Positions 1-10,156 of a DNA stretch of 18,086 nucleotides are shown piece by piece (position 1 is the stretch's first letter; the number at the start of each line of letters is the position of its first letter). A model generated the notes under the pieces. It was not told the origin of the DNA. It did no database searches and saw only the letters and a list, made by a program, of their open reading frames with translations. The position numbers and the translations under genes are program-made. The stretch lies in assembly GCF_001949145.1 (NCBI RefSeq), contig NW_019091487.1:419298-437383 (forward strand), given 5' to 3'. This stretch comes from Acanthaster planci (Eukaryota; Echinodermata; Asteroidea; Valvatida; Acanthasteridae).

Positions 1-2764
1 GTTCCATATAGGAAGGGCTACTCTATTATCGCAGTAGTGATCACATTTGAAACAAAGATTGCTTAGGCTTGTTCACCTTCCTGAATTATCCTCTCCTTGC
101 TGTTGTTCAACTCTTCCTTTTAACTTAATTCATAACAGTTTGTTTTTGGTTCAATTTATTTTCCTCTACAATAGCTCAGAAAATCTGTGTGGGCAGCGTA
201 GGCAAGTGGAGGTTGAGTCTCTATTATCGCAGTATCAAGAAATGGTTTCTGTCACAAACCGGGTCCAAAATATGTACATGTAGATTGATCACTTTTCTAT
301 CTCCACTCACTGACAACAAAGCCACAAAAAAAAAAACTTTCAGGAACTGGTAACAATCTATACAACAAAAAAGTAAAAAGAAATTTATTATTATTACAAT
401 CTTCACAAAATCCTTGATAGAGCTTGTGAGTTTGGTTTTCAAGAGTTTACCCAAACTAAAAATATATTAATCCCATCATTACAAATTCATTATATTACTA
501 TCCCCACAAGAGTACTCATGCATGTCCTTCAGCGTGTCATCGCTCCACCAGCTGAACGCTCTGGGGATCTCCGTCAATTTGATAAGGTAGTAAGGCCGCA
601 AGTCCCCCTTTCTAGGTCCTCCGTTCCCGCGACGCTATGGTTCTCTTCGGGGTAACGGGGCAGCCTCTCCCTCAAAGAGGAAGATTCTATGACTGAAACT
701 CCACTAAAGGGAGTCAGTTTTAAGACGAGCGAACAGTCTCAAAGTCTAACTCCCTGGCTTGAAACAATGATGGGTTTCCGTAGATTAACTTCTCAATCGT
801 GGATTTAGCTTTCCAAAAATTTGTGGATTTCACTTCGTAAGCACTTACGTTAAGCTAACGCTTTCTAATGAAGAAAATATACGATTTGGGCTATTGCCAC
901 AAACTGTCTCTGTTTCTCAAATTCTCATGGAGCTCAATCAACGAAATCAAAATGTGCTATCGCACGATGACCGATCAGGAGTCTCCATATGTCAAGATCT
1001 GTCTGCTGCCTCTCCAATGCTTCACTATGATTTTAACCCCGCAGAAATTATGCTAATTAATCTAAATGTCATGCAAATTTCAAAATTCCACACGTTTTCA
1101 CATTTTTCCCGCGTCAACAGTATTTGGTCATATTAGTCAAAAAATTTACATACTCCCTATGTTACTATACGTAGGAAGGTGGGTCCTGAAATATGCTGAA
1201 TATTCATGATACACGTACCGAGGTTTTACACCCTCTTGTGACAGTTTCTATAACGGCCTTTAAAGCACTTTGCTTAATGTAAAGATAAAAAGAATGATTT
1301 TGTTTTCAAAGGAAACAACATAGCCATGTTTTGTGACATTTCATTTTACGTGGAATGGACTCCATTTTTTCCAGTCTTCTCCTAAATAAATGCCATCCGC
1401 CCAGAGAATGAGATGGGGAAACTTGCATTGCGTCGCCTTACGCTCGTTACGCTCGTTACTCTGGAAAGGAAGGACTTCATTTTTTTCACCAAAAGTTTTT
1501 TACCAACAACTTTGACATTCATCTTATTACTGAAATTGGTATTTTGCCGAAGAAATAAATATGTGGGTATCGCAAAATTTCTTTTTTTTTTTGGTGGGCT
1601 CATTCTTTTATCAATGTCTGAAACAATTGTTAAAAATGTCTTCTTTCTGAGTTCTAATTCTCTGATAGCTATAATCATCGCATTAGACCTGAACTATTTT
1701 ATTCAAAATTAATGTTAGAAATTCTAAATATCCGTTGCAAATTCTTCAAATTGTATGTAAAACATAAAACCGCGTCTGTAATGCCAATGTAATTATTCAC
1801 TACTAACATGACTAACTGCCCCGGAGGAGAAAATTACGATTGATACAAGTTTATTGTAATGGAGCGTGGGGAAACGCTTTATGCACGCAAAAAGTTTTTC
1901 AGCGCAGCAAGTTCTAATTTTTATTCTGAAAAAAATGTGCCTTTAGACACCTAGCAATAGATATCCAAGGGCAGGGCAGCATTAGAAATAACAGGGTAAT
2001 GACAGACACGATTATTATCAAAACTTTTGAAAAACTTACAAATTTTTTACAAAATTTTTTCACTGTTTTAATAGAACTAATCCTCAGGGCATAAGTTATT
2101 GATTATCTAGTAATGGCAATGCAAAACTAAACATTTCCGATACCCCGATAACAGAGTTAATGCAATATACATGTAGAACTGAGTATACACGTAGGCCTAC
2201 AGACAACAATTTTCCCAGAGAAAAAGAAAACTTGTCTTAAAAAGTGAAATTTAGCTAAGAAAATTTCAGAGCATTTCATTAGAAAACACTCAGACAGGTC
2301 TCATAGCCATAGGTTTGTACACAGGGGTATCAGGAGTTGTATGTACAGTAGGCCGTTTTTATTCCTCAATGCCATGACATGGAACTCTTTCCAAAGTAAT
2401 TTTATAGAAAACTACATGTATCACTCCAAAATGGTTACGAACAAACAATCAGAAAACTTGGACTTTGCACGTTTTCATGATGCAGGCCTAGGCCCTGAAT
2501 ACATGGCAAACATTAATGTGAAGGGACAGAACGAATTTACACATGAACTCGTACATAGGCCTATATGTACATGTATCAACTTGTTGCTTTCTCTTGTCTT
2601 AGAAGTTGGAGTAGTAAGTGCGGGACAAGTTACAAATATTATTGATAGATTTCGCGGTTTCTTCCTCCATGGAGCGTACATGACGTAGTGGTATGGCAAA
2701 AGTGACAATTATAAGAGGGAATGGACAGTAACTAGAGCTCTTACCTCCTGAAATTGGACAACAA
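1..2764. other. Intergenic, no gene recognised
   Basis: AT-rich. The open frames here are short and without family resemblance. Notable only: a GC-richer patch at 585-735 with a small hairpin (CCTCT/AGAGG, 664-680) followed by TTCTATGACT, a TTACGCTCG doublet near 1440, and TAGGCCTA and TACATGTA words near 2170-2200 and 2410-2570. Confidence 0.6.
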
Positions 2765-2890
2765 ACTTGGTAGAAATTAGAACACTTCTCAGCCGACACG
2801 ATTCAATGATGACAATAGACTTGGTAGAAATTAGACAAACAGACTTGGCAGAAATTAGAACACTTCTCAGCAGACACGATTCAATGATGA
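2765..2890. repeat. Tandem duplication, 48-bp units at 78-bp period
   Basis: Units 2765-2812 and 2843-2890 differ at two of 48 bases; between them, 2819-2835 repeats the first 17 bases of the unit. The period of 78 is a multiple of three, so both strands stay open across it and the + strand reads EIRTLLSRHDSMM twice. I do not consider it a gene on this basis. Confidence 0.85.
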
Positions 2891-3315
2891 AGCCAAGTAG
2901 GCAAGTTCGTAGCACTTGTGTGATGACGAATACGAACAAAATACAAACAGAACGCCTACACGTGCAACACAGCGTCATGATGCTGCATTTGGTGCATGGC
3001 ACGATTGTAACACATGGTGGCGCTATGGTGATTTTTGTCCCAGAACTCCAGCCACAGACATTTGTTGTAAACGCACACTTCAGAGGGTCCATGCAGTGAA
3101 CTAATTCAAGTCCCATCGAAAACAGTGTAAACTCAAGAAGGTTCAGAGCTCAATAATATACAAGTCGACAATACCGGAGTTTCTCATCAAAATTAAATTA
3201 TTGCTCTGACCCTAGTCTTTCCATTTCTTTTCAATTCTCGGTGTGTTAGGGAATTGCATTTTAACTATTCGCGCAAAACAAACTCACCCCTTGAAAAGTG
3301 ATAGTTCCCAAGTTT

Positions 3316-3374
3316 CGCTCGTCTCCCAGCGCCCGAACGCGTCACTGCTCAAACAGGGCGTTGGGTGACGAGCG
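3316..3374. repeat. Hairpin-forming inverted repeat
   Basis: CGCTCGTCTCCCAGCGCCC (3316-3334) pairs with 3356-3374 at 17 of 19 positions with a 21-base loop. It sits in a GC-richer island (about 3310-3390) in AT-rich DNA. Confidence 0.75.
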
Positions 3375-4748
3375 TTGTCCCGAGTCTCGCATCCATTATT
3401 CAAATGGCTTTCTTCTACTTTCTTGGGCACTGAGGATCGTTTTTTGGTAATTTTATCAACTCTGCCCTCGGATGGAAGCTCCCAAACCCAGGGAATCGAT
3501 CCCAGCCCATTTCCCACAATCCTTCCATTTTCCCCGCCAAATAATCTCCTTTTCCAAAAGAAACCGGGGGGCCCTTTTCATAGGCCTACCAACGAGCTCA
3601 GCCCAAATTTTCAATTGAATTAGTTCACTGCACCTTTAACACGCTCCCATAGAAAAAAAAAAGCACAGCAAAATCGGACAGAAAGGGCGCCGCCTGGTAA
3701 CTCTCAGGAACAAGTTGGCCTCGCATTTCATTTTTCTTTTTAATTTAGAAGAGTTAGCCATGCGATTTTTTAATTCGCCCTTCCCCGAAAACATCCCAAA
3801 ATAGCAGTAAAACTATGCACTCGGTTCTGAATGTAGCTGCCCGCCTCTATTCAAAACAGGCCAACAGGTTGAAAGTTTTTGTGTACACTATACCCCGAGT
3901 CCCAAATTTGTGATGTATGGACATGTCTCTATGATTGTTCCTAATTATGACCCCTCTTATAGTAAATACCCGTGCGGGAATCACAAAATATCAATGAGCT
4001 CGCGCGTAGAAATCTACCGATTTAGACTGATTTAGTAGAATGCACCCAGCGCCAACTTCAAAGTTTGGAACCAAAATGGCTGTTCATTGTGGCGCAGTAC
4101 TGCACGGGTGCTATAATTGTCCCTGTGCACTGAAGCATAATCCGCCTTTGGTTTCAACAATTAAGACACTCGATACAACTATACAGTTCTGTTTTATTCT
4201 GTGTTAAAGTTTCACGTAATGGTCCGGTGAAACTGTACCTTTATTACACAACATCCTGGGGAAACTCGACTTGACGGTAACTGTTTGCAAACGAAATACA
4301 CAAAGAGTGACGAAATACATGTACTTTAACAACGGGCCCTTTCCTTTTCATTTGTTTCAAAGACATTGAGCACAAGTGTACGCCAGGGCCACGATTTGCA
4401 TAAATTTCATTTAATCTTGGCCCATTTAATTTAGGATAATCAGAGTTAGGTTAAAATATTTTAGTGCTTGTAAGTTTTACAACCTTTTTTAGACGTGCCG
4501 TAGACGGCTTGAACTACGACTGTACGAAGCACAACACGCCTCAAGTTTGAAGAACGCACGAATTAACCCGTACCAAATCAATGTTACCATATATGTACAA
4601 AAAATTCCCACAATAATGACTCTTTTTCTCATTAGGTAGTCCGCACTCAAGGAGAAACATGGGATTTTCAAATGAACTGTGCCATTAACTGAGATACGCG
4701 TATCTTACAGCCTGCACTGTTGGCCTTCAAAAACTAATGAAGGCATAA

Positions 4749-4780
4749 CAAAAAAAAAACAAAAAACAAAAAAAAAACCA
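4749..4780. repeat. A-rich low-complexity tract
   Basis: Long A runs broken by single C. On the - strand they give the phenylalanine-rich end of a chance open frame. Confidence 0.9.
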
Positions 4781-5781
4781 AGGATCCGGTTTAACAAGGA
4801 TTCCTTTTGGACTAATGAGGAAGCCGGGTATGACGGAGGATTCTCTTAATATGACCATGACGCATGACGGGCTTTCGTCGTTAACGATGTAGGCTGTCAT
4901 GGCTACCCTTGCCATAAATAAGACGACCGGGGTTTCAGGTTGTTTGATGCAAGTTCCTATAAGGCAGTCCCGCAGATTCGGAAGTACAAAGCCATGCAGA
5001 CTAAAGGAAGAGCAAGTCGTTGACATCAGAAACCCGCTGTTGGTCGGTCTTTGAAATTCGTCGAAAATGGCGTTTTAGAACGCAGTGTCGCGAAATCAAG
5101 TTCCTAACCTAAGCCGATAGGTGTACAACTGACTCAGCCCAAGCTATTACTGCATCTTGGAGCGAATCTTTCTTCCGGAAGAGGTAGTCCTTGTGGTTCT
5201 TGTCGATGAACGGATGCCACATCTGCAACCCGATTATGGAAATCCATCATTCTCACTTTCCAGTCTTACGTTAATGTGTCTCTATCACGGTCCTTCATGC
5301 GTGGTAAACAGCGCGGACATAAAGGGACCATTCAATACACAGTTTTAAGACTGGACTTGAGGGCGTACCTCTTCGATTCCCTTTGTCGTTTTCCGCAATT
5401 GCTCCAACCGACTAGGCTTCAAAATCAATTGACAGAGAGCCAGCCACGTCTTTCATATTGAAAAGTTAACCTGTTCTTGGCCAGTTCTTTACCCGTAGGT
5501 GTTCGCTGGAGTAGCCACTTCAAGCATCCTACTTCACTGGGATTTTCCTCCAAGAAATTAAACCAACCGAAATTGAGTGATACTGCACCAAGTGTCGATT
5601 GAATAAAAATTCTAAGTATTCCGTTTGAAAACAATCTCTGTGCGTTATTTTTCCAGTGGGATTTCATCGATTAAGAGAAAATTTATCATTGGACGCAGAT
5701 GTACCATTGGTGTAAGGAACCAGTGCCCCAACAGCCTCGAATTCAAAGTTGTACTGTAGTATTTTGTTTCTTTCTTTTGGA

Positions 5782-5920
5782 ATGAGCACTATGCACATCA
5801 TGTCTTTTGAACTTACGCTGAAATCCATTGCTCTTGGGATGATGATAGTGCTGTCAATAGTTGGCAACATGGGTGTTTGTTGGGTCACCTACAACACGCG
5901 CAACACTGAGCCCGTAACAG
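5782..5920 (+). CDS. GPCR exon 1 (short N-terminus, TM1)
   Basis: Encodes residues 1-46 plus the first base of codon 47. It ends at ACAG followed by the consensus donor GTGAGT, and reading on runs into a stop at 5947. Residues 14-37 are the first membrane helix, with IVGNMGV carrying N1.50. Any 5' UTR or upstream non-coding exon cannot be seen from sequence alone. Confidence 0.85.
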
Positions 5921-8900
5921 GTGAGTTCACTATTAGAGAGGGACAATAGTGTGAAACAAATACAATACCAAAGGATGTATCATATCACAGTCGGTGTTTT
6001 AAATGATTTTGATTCGGTTCCCCCGCAGAGAGATTAAGCACTGCAGTTACATACACTGATTAAAATGTGAGATAAATACATTGATTATTTTTTGACGGAT
6101 TTATTAATTCCTGAGGTGTGAATAATGACGCATTAAAGACAGAAGAGTGTTTTTAGAAGTAGGCAGCCAATCCCAGAACGATTTGCTCAAATTCAGAAAT
6201 GTCCAGTTTAAGTTGCAAGTATAACTTTGGTGAGATTCGGTCCTTCATTTTATGCTGACTGAGAAATAAAACGATTAAACCTCCCAGGAGCAGTGTTTGC
6301 TCCATTCTGGTCGTTTTATGTCGTGGCGTTAATTCCTGACTGCGTTCTGCTGTTTGCTCTTTTTGAAATTGTCAAAAACTTTTCAAATTGTCTTTTTTCT
6401 CTGTGTGATCTTTACTGAAACGTCACAACTTAAGTTAATACAATTAAGGGTTTATGCTTTTATTTGTTGGATATTGTCATTTTGATTGGAATACAATAGT
6501 ACCAACTGGTAACATTCCAATCTCTCCTCTCCCCTGCGTCGCCCACTACCCGTTTGTCATGACTGTATAGTAGTAATATTAGTATAGAGGTCACTACATT
6601 GTCTCCTTTTGTCTCGAAGCTTAACTCTTTCTCCATCCTTTGTTTCAGCAATGCTCATGATGAATATGGCAGCCACAGACTTCCTTAGGGGCGTCCTGGA
6701 CATGCCCTTTGCATTCATCACCATGGTGTCCAGGGACACGGACCACTGGCTATTAGGGGACACCGTGTGCCAACTGACTGCATTTGTCAGTCAGACGCTC
6801 TGTTTAGCCTCCACGCTGTCCGTAGCTTGTGTCTCAATAGATAGGTGAGTTAGTATTGACTTCAGACGTCATGCAGAATCTCAAACTTTGACTGACATAC
6901 AGGTTATGTAACATTGCAAACTGGTGGTGCAAGTTACGACGGTTTGCCGTTCGCTTTGAAAGTACGGATAGGCTTTTGAACGGCTTTAACACTGATTAGG
7001 GCCTATTGATTATTGGGTGATATCACGCGTTTGGAACTGACTCACAGACACCCACGGATTGGAAGCCAATTAACCAAAAGTCGGTTGATGGTCGGCCAGC
7101 GCATGCAGTTACTCCATCACGGTTCTCACAAAAGAGCAGCTAAGCAGATAATTCCTAGGTCTGGTACCGTGCAAATGCCAGAGTCGACCGAATTTAGTAC
7201 AGAAACGCTCGTTGTAGACTCGATCACACCATTACTGTGCAGTTCCCGGTGAACCTTTCGGGACTGGTTTAGGGGTTTCGGGTGACAAGCCGAAGGCGAC
7301 CAGCCCACCATTTAGAATCACACCTCTCGAAAGAGGTTTTTCTATGACTATCTGCACATCCTATCAAATTGCATCTTAATCATGCAAAAATTTCAAAAGT
7401 TTACTGATTTTAGTACCCTTATCAAGTAGTATATTTTTCTTTTTCAACAGGTACTGTACGATAGTCTATCCATTAGACTACCAAGTGATAATGACGCAGC
7501 GCCGGGCAAAGGTGATGCTGGTATTGACGTGGCTTGCAGCAGGTATGGATAATTTACTTTCTACATAGTTTGACCAGTGTGGTTCTAATCAACAAATGAA
7601 ATGAAATTACTTTATTAGTTAACATGGAATAAACATGTCAAGCTGTCAGTGTTGCAAGTTGATATGATGGTAAAGTTGAGCAGGAATTTGAGCAACAGAC
7701 AAACATAAGGCCAGGTAAAGGTAGACTGTACCAAATATGTAAGTTGGAATGAAAAAGTGTCTTGCCTTAAATGGTAAAACCTCCCGAGGAATTATCATTC
7801 CTGTGGTTCTGGTAAATGAAGAACTGGACAAAACAACACTTTTGTCGACGTCATTTTGTATTTAATACAACTCAACTTCTCTTTGTTTAAGCTGTCATCT
7901 CACTGTTCCCGGTATGGGGCGTGGGGTTGTATCGCTTCCTACCAGCCACCCACCACTGCACCTCAGACTGGACATTCTCCCCTGCGTACTCTGTCTCCGT
8001 CCTTGCCGCGGGATTTCTGATACCTCTGGCCATCACCTCTGTCTGCAACTTCCGCATCTTCCGTGCAGCCAGGTCGCAGTCCCGCCGGGTGCGGGAGCTG
8101 TCTTCCCGCGGGGGAGACAGTACATCGGGATCCAGCGAGCGGAGCCGGCCGCGTGGCCATCAGCAGCAGCGTCAGGCATGGCGCCCGCCGCGCCACCGTG
8201 CGCACGCTGCCAAGATCATCCTTGTCATCTTTGGCACCTTCTTCTGCTGCTGGGCTGCCTACGTCGCCACCCACATCTGGAACGTCATCCGTGCTTTAGA
8301 AACTCAAGTCAGCTGGTCCAAGAACGGGGATCCCTCTGGAGACCCTTACAACATGACCTGCTGGTGGATCACATTGGTCACCTTTGTGGCTTATACCAAC
8401 GCTGTCATTAGCCCTTATGTCTATACGCTGCTGAATCGAAGATTGCGCAAGACGCTGCGCAAACTCCTGATCCGGCTGTGCTGCCCTACCGGGAGGGTGG
8501 ACTATCGTCGGTCAACCATCGTCTTCGCCACCAACGTCAGCAACAGGTGTCGTTCTACTAGAAAAGGGGGTCTTTTAGGCCATCGCTGGCGGGAGAATGA
8601 GGAGTTCCACACCAGCGAAATGACACAGCAAAGTTCTTTCTACAGGTCCAATCGAGAGGCATTGCCGTCTTTCTCCAGCACGCACCTCCACGCGACCAAC
8701 CCAACAGACTCCAGTTACTATGCATCGTGCTCGGCTACCTCGTCCTCAACACCTCCGGCCCGAAGAAGAGGTCCTGTGCCTCAGCTGACCTATGACCTAG
8801 ATGAAAGTCTCCCTGGGGGACCTCCAGATACCCTGCAGCACGAAGAAGGAGGACTCGTTCTGCCGCCTCTTTGGTGCCTCGCTGAAAACACGAAGAAAGA

Positions 8901-9723
8901 AAGAAAGACAGATGGCACTGTATCGACAAACCAAATTTGTACTTCCCACAAGGGAAGATGTTTACCAGAGTCGATATCGTCAGAGAAGCATGATGACAAT
9001 TCGATCTCACCCAAGTCGTTAAATATTCCAGCGTCCAGTGATGGTACATGCATACCAGTGCGTAAACTACCCAAAGGAGGCGGCCGTCTGTCGCCTCTCT
9101 TTGTTGTCTCTGATTCTTCGGTCGAACCTCCGTTCAGATTGCCCGACTTCAATCTACTGGGAGCCGATCTAACTCGCACCCACAAAAAATCTCTCCGCTG
9201 GAACACTGTGAAAAAGAAGGACTTCTCGACAAAGGCTTTCCAAACCCATCCACATCCCAAACACTGGACAGATAAAATGTCCAAGAGAGCGAAATGCGAT
9301 TTGGCGAAAAGAGTAGGGGCTGCCTATACCAACAAAGAGGACGACGAAAATGAGGAAAGGTTAAAGACTCCCGCTAAAAACCTAAACCACGCTCATGCCT
9401 TTCCAAGCGGGGGCCTGGAGCAGGTGGGGAAGTTGAGGAAGAACCAACGCCGGCGACCCGGCTCTATTCCCAGTCAGTGCAACACATCCAGACAAGGGTC
9501 TACTTCATCTCAAGAAATACCGATGTCATCATTTAATAACACCAAGCCCTCTAAAACGCCGACTCCGCAGGAACAGGCAAATCAGGTACCGCCAGTCACT
9601 CTGCAAAAGATCGCTTGGTGTAGACGTCTGTCGGGGACCTTGACAAAACGTAGACGTCAGCGAAGCGAAACGACAAAAAAGAAGAAGGCTCCTGTTCCCA
9701 GAATGGCTCAGTCAAAGTTGTGA
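5782..9723 (+). CDS. Orphan class A (rhodopsin-family) GPCR, GPR26/GPR78- or GPR101/161-like, with a very long C-tail
   Basis: Join 5782-5920, 6649-6844, 7451-7542, 7892-9723: 2259 bases, 752 residues. All three introns are GT...AG and phases match (1, 2, 1). The start is the first in-frame ATG after a TAA at 5713; it has G at -3. Role: plasma-membrane seven-helix receptor signalling through G proteins; ligand unknown. Seen: N29 of TM1 in a GN motif; D57 in TM2 (AATDF); C87 before TM3 and C165 in loop 2, the usual disulfide; D111-R112-Y113; W139 in TM4; P187 in TM5; CCWAAY (W263) in TM6; SPYVY (316-320) in TM7; helix 8 ending in C339-C340, likely palmitoylated. The N-terminus is only about 12 residues, without a signal peptide. 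Loop 3 outside holds an N-glycosylation sequon at N296. The tail is 412 residues, rich in Ser, Thr, Lys and Arg. Words such as LDMPF after TM2 and the TM7/helix 8 pattern recall GPR26/GPR78; ICL2 MTQRR recalls GPR101. Class call sure, subfamily tentative. Confidence 0.93.
5921..6648 (+). other. GPCR intron 1
   Basis: 728 bases, phase 1, donor GTGAGT and acceptor TTTCAG. AT-rich; I see no gene, RNA or clear repeat in it. Confidence 0.85.
6649..6844 (+). CDS. GPCR exon 2 (TM2, TM3 up to the DRY arginine)
   Basis: The acceptor follows a pyrimidine-rich tract (CTTTGTTTCAG) and the donor is GTGAGT. It completes an alanine codon with exon 1 and ends after two bases of the arginine codon of DRY. 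It encodes residues 47-111 and part of 112: TM2 with D57, the first extracellular loop with W80, the disulfide cysteine C87 exactly 24 residues before D111, and TM3. Confidence 0.92.
6845..7450 (+). other. GPCR intron 2, in the DRY arginine codon
   Basis: 606 bases, phase 2, donor GTGAGT and acceptor TTCAACAG. The stretch 7210-7350 is more GC-rich and holds a small hairpin (CCTCT/AGAGG at 7323-7336) followed by TTCTATGACT, words also found at 664-694, so it may contain an old dispersed repeat. Confidence 0.85.
7451..7542 (+). CDS. GPCR exon 3 (end of DRY, intracellular loop 2, TM4)
   Basis: A 92-base exon after TTTTCAACAG, ending before GTATGG. Its first base completes R112, followed by Y113, then loop 2 (YPLDY, MTQRRAK) and TM4 with W139. 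It ends after the first base of A143. It is too short to stand out as an open frame and was found from splice signals and the required continuation of TM3. Confidence 0.9.
7543..7891 (+). other. GPCR intron 3, possibly containing a retroelement 3' end
   Basis: 349 bases, phase 1, donor GTATGG and acceptor TTTAAG. On the - strand the segment from about 7830 down to 7595 ends in AATAAAGTAA and then ATTTC-type short repeats (7595-7616), the kind of tail seen at the 3' end of L2/CR1-like retroelements. I recognise no coding part, so this is tentative. Confidence 0.6.
7892..9723 (+). CDS. GPCR exon 4 (TM4 end to C-terminus, long tail)
   Basis: The acceptor is CTTTGTTTAAG at 7891 and the first two bases finish A143. 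This single 1.8-kb exon holds the rest of TM4, extracellular loop 2 with C165, TM5 (about 175-200), an Arg/Ser/Gln-rich loop 3 (about 201-246), TM6 (247-272), a long loop 3 outside (273-297), TM7 (298-322), helix 8 and the tail to a TGA at 9721. Part of the exon, especially around loop 3, looks clearly more GC-rich than the flanking introns, as expected for real coding DNA. Confidence 0.95.
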
Positions 9724-10060
9724 ACTCTTGTGATTGTAGACCTATCATCAGATTTTGTTTAGTATATAGCTTTAGATTCAGTTTGCATGTCCACATACTG
9801 CCACAATTGTTCTGTTCATAATTTGTCAACTGGACGTGAAGAAAAAATAACTAATTGTATGCACGTTAAAACATGCACTTATGTACAACATATTGAAAAC
9901 TTAAACTTAACATTCTTTTAAACCTGGAGTATGCGCGCTCCGTATTCTAGTATTTCAAGATGTATTTTTGCGTTGGGGAGATGATAATTTATATAACGGG
10001 TTTTGCCCTTACCCAATATGTATATATTGGATAAACACTGTCTGTTGAGTGCTTGCCAGA
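9724..10060 (+). other. Probable 3' UTR of the GPCR gene
   Basis: AT-rich DNA after the stop with no open frame worth naming. I found no canonical AATAAA before 10060; the nearest candidate is the variant GATAAA at 10030-10035. The true transcript end is therefore undetermined. Confidence 0.4.
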
Positions 10061-10067
10061 GCTTGCG

Positions 10068-10073
10068 AAAAAA
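10068..10073 (-). terminator. Pol III terminator of the tRNA-like unit
   Basis: Six consecutive T on the - strand, 10 bases past the folded 3' end, the normal Pol III stop signal. Confidence 0.5.
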
Positions 10074-10083
10074 TTCACAGGCT

Positions 10084-10156
10084 TACTCGGGTGGGACTCG
10101 AACCCACGACCTCCTGCTTACTAGTGCAGACATCGTAACCACTCGACCACCGAGCT
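10084..10156 (-). tRNA. tRNA-Thr(AGU)-like gene, probably a pseudogene or head of a tRNA-derived SINE
   Basis: On the - strand the 73 bases fold as a tRNA. The acceptor stem has CTCGG/CCGAG plus a wobble, with an A.A mismatch at the end. The D arm is GTCG/CGAT. The anticodon stem is TCTGC/GCAGG. The T arm is GTGGG-TTCGAGT-CCCAC. The A box TGGTCGAGTGG (10139-10149) and B box GGTTCGAGTCC (10094-10104) match Pol III promoters. The loop contains CTAGTAA, with anticodon AGT at 10120-10122 as in threonine tRNAs, but one extra A precedes it, giving an eight-base loop. A run of six T follows 10 bases after the 3' end. The extra loop base and the weak acceptor end argue for a pseudogene or SINE; the terminator argues for a transcribed unit. 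Confidence 0.65.

Larger units (their letters stand above)
2891..5781. other. Region upstream of the GPCR, no separate gene recognised
   Basis: Apart from the hairpin at 3316-3374 and the A-rich tract near 4750, I see no defensible gene. The receptor promoter and 5' UTR must lie here or further left, but I see no TATA box or splice pair that places them. A 99-codon - strand frame (4727-5026) ends in the A tract and looks like chance. Confidence 0.5.

Noticed and set aside
585-735. Structured non-coding RNA at the GC-rich patch
   Set aside because: Only a 5-bp hairpin can be drawn with confidence; no known RNA family recognised.
2341-2688. 115-codon + frame
   Set aside because: Does not begin with ATG at the stated start, no domain, length compatible with chance.
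2709-3116. 135-codon - strand frame rich in Cys, Ile and Val
   Set aside because: Its length owes much to the in-phase 78-bp duplication and the + strand is open too; no family resemblance.
4727-5026. 99-codon - frame with hydrophobic stretches
   Set aside because: Its C-terminus is translated from the A-rich tract; no splice or promoter support.
8072-8096. Ciliary targeting motif (AxSxQ type) in receptor loop 3
   Set aside because: The loop reads AARSQSRR, a near miss that does not satisfy the pattern.
7914-8411. 165-codon + frame overlapping GPCR exon 4
   Set aside because: Out-of-frame shadow of the receptor; the true frame shows the helices and conserved residues.
8790-9284. 164-codon - frame
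   Set aside because: Antisense shadow of the receptor tail with no recognisable domain.
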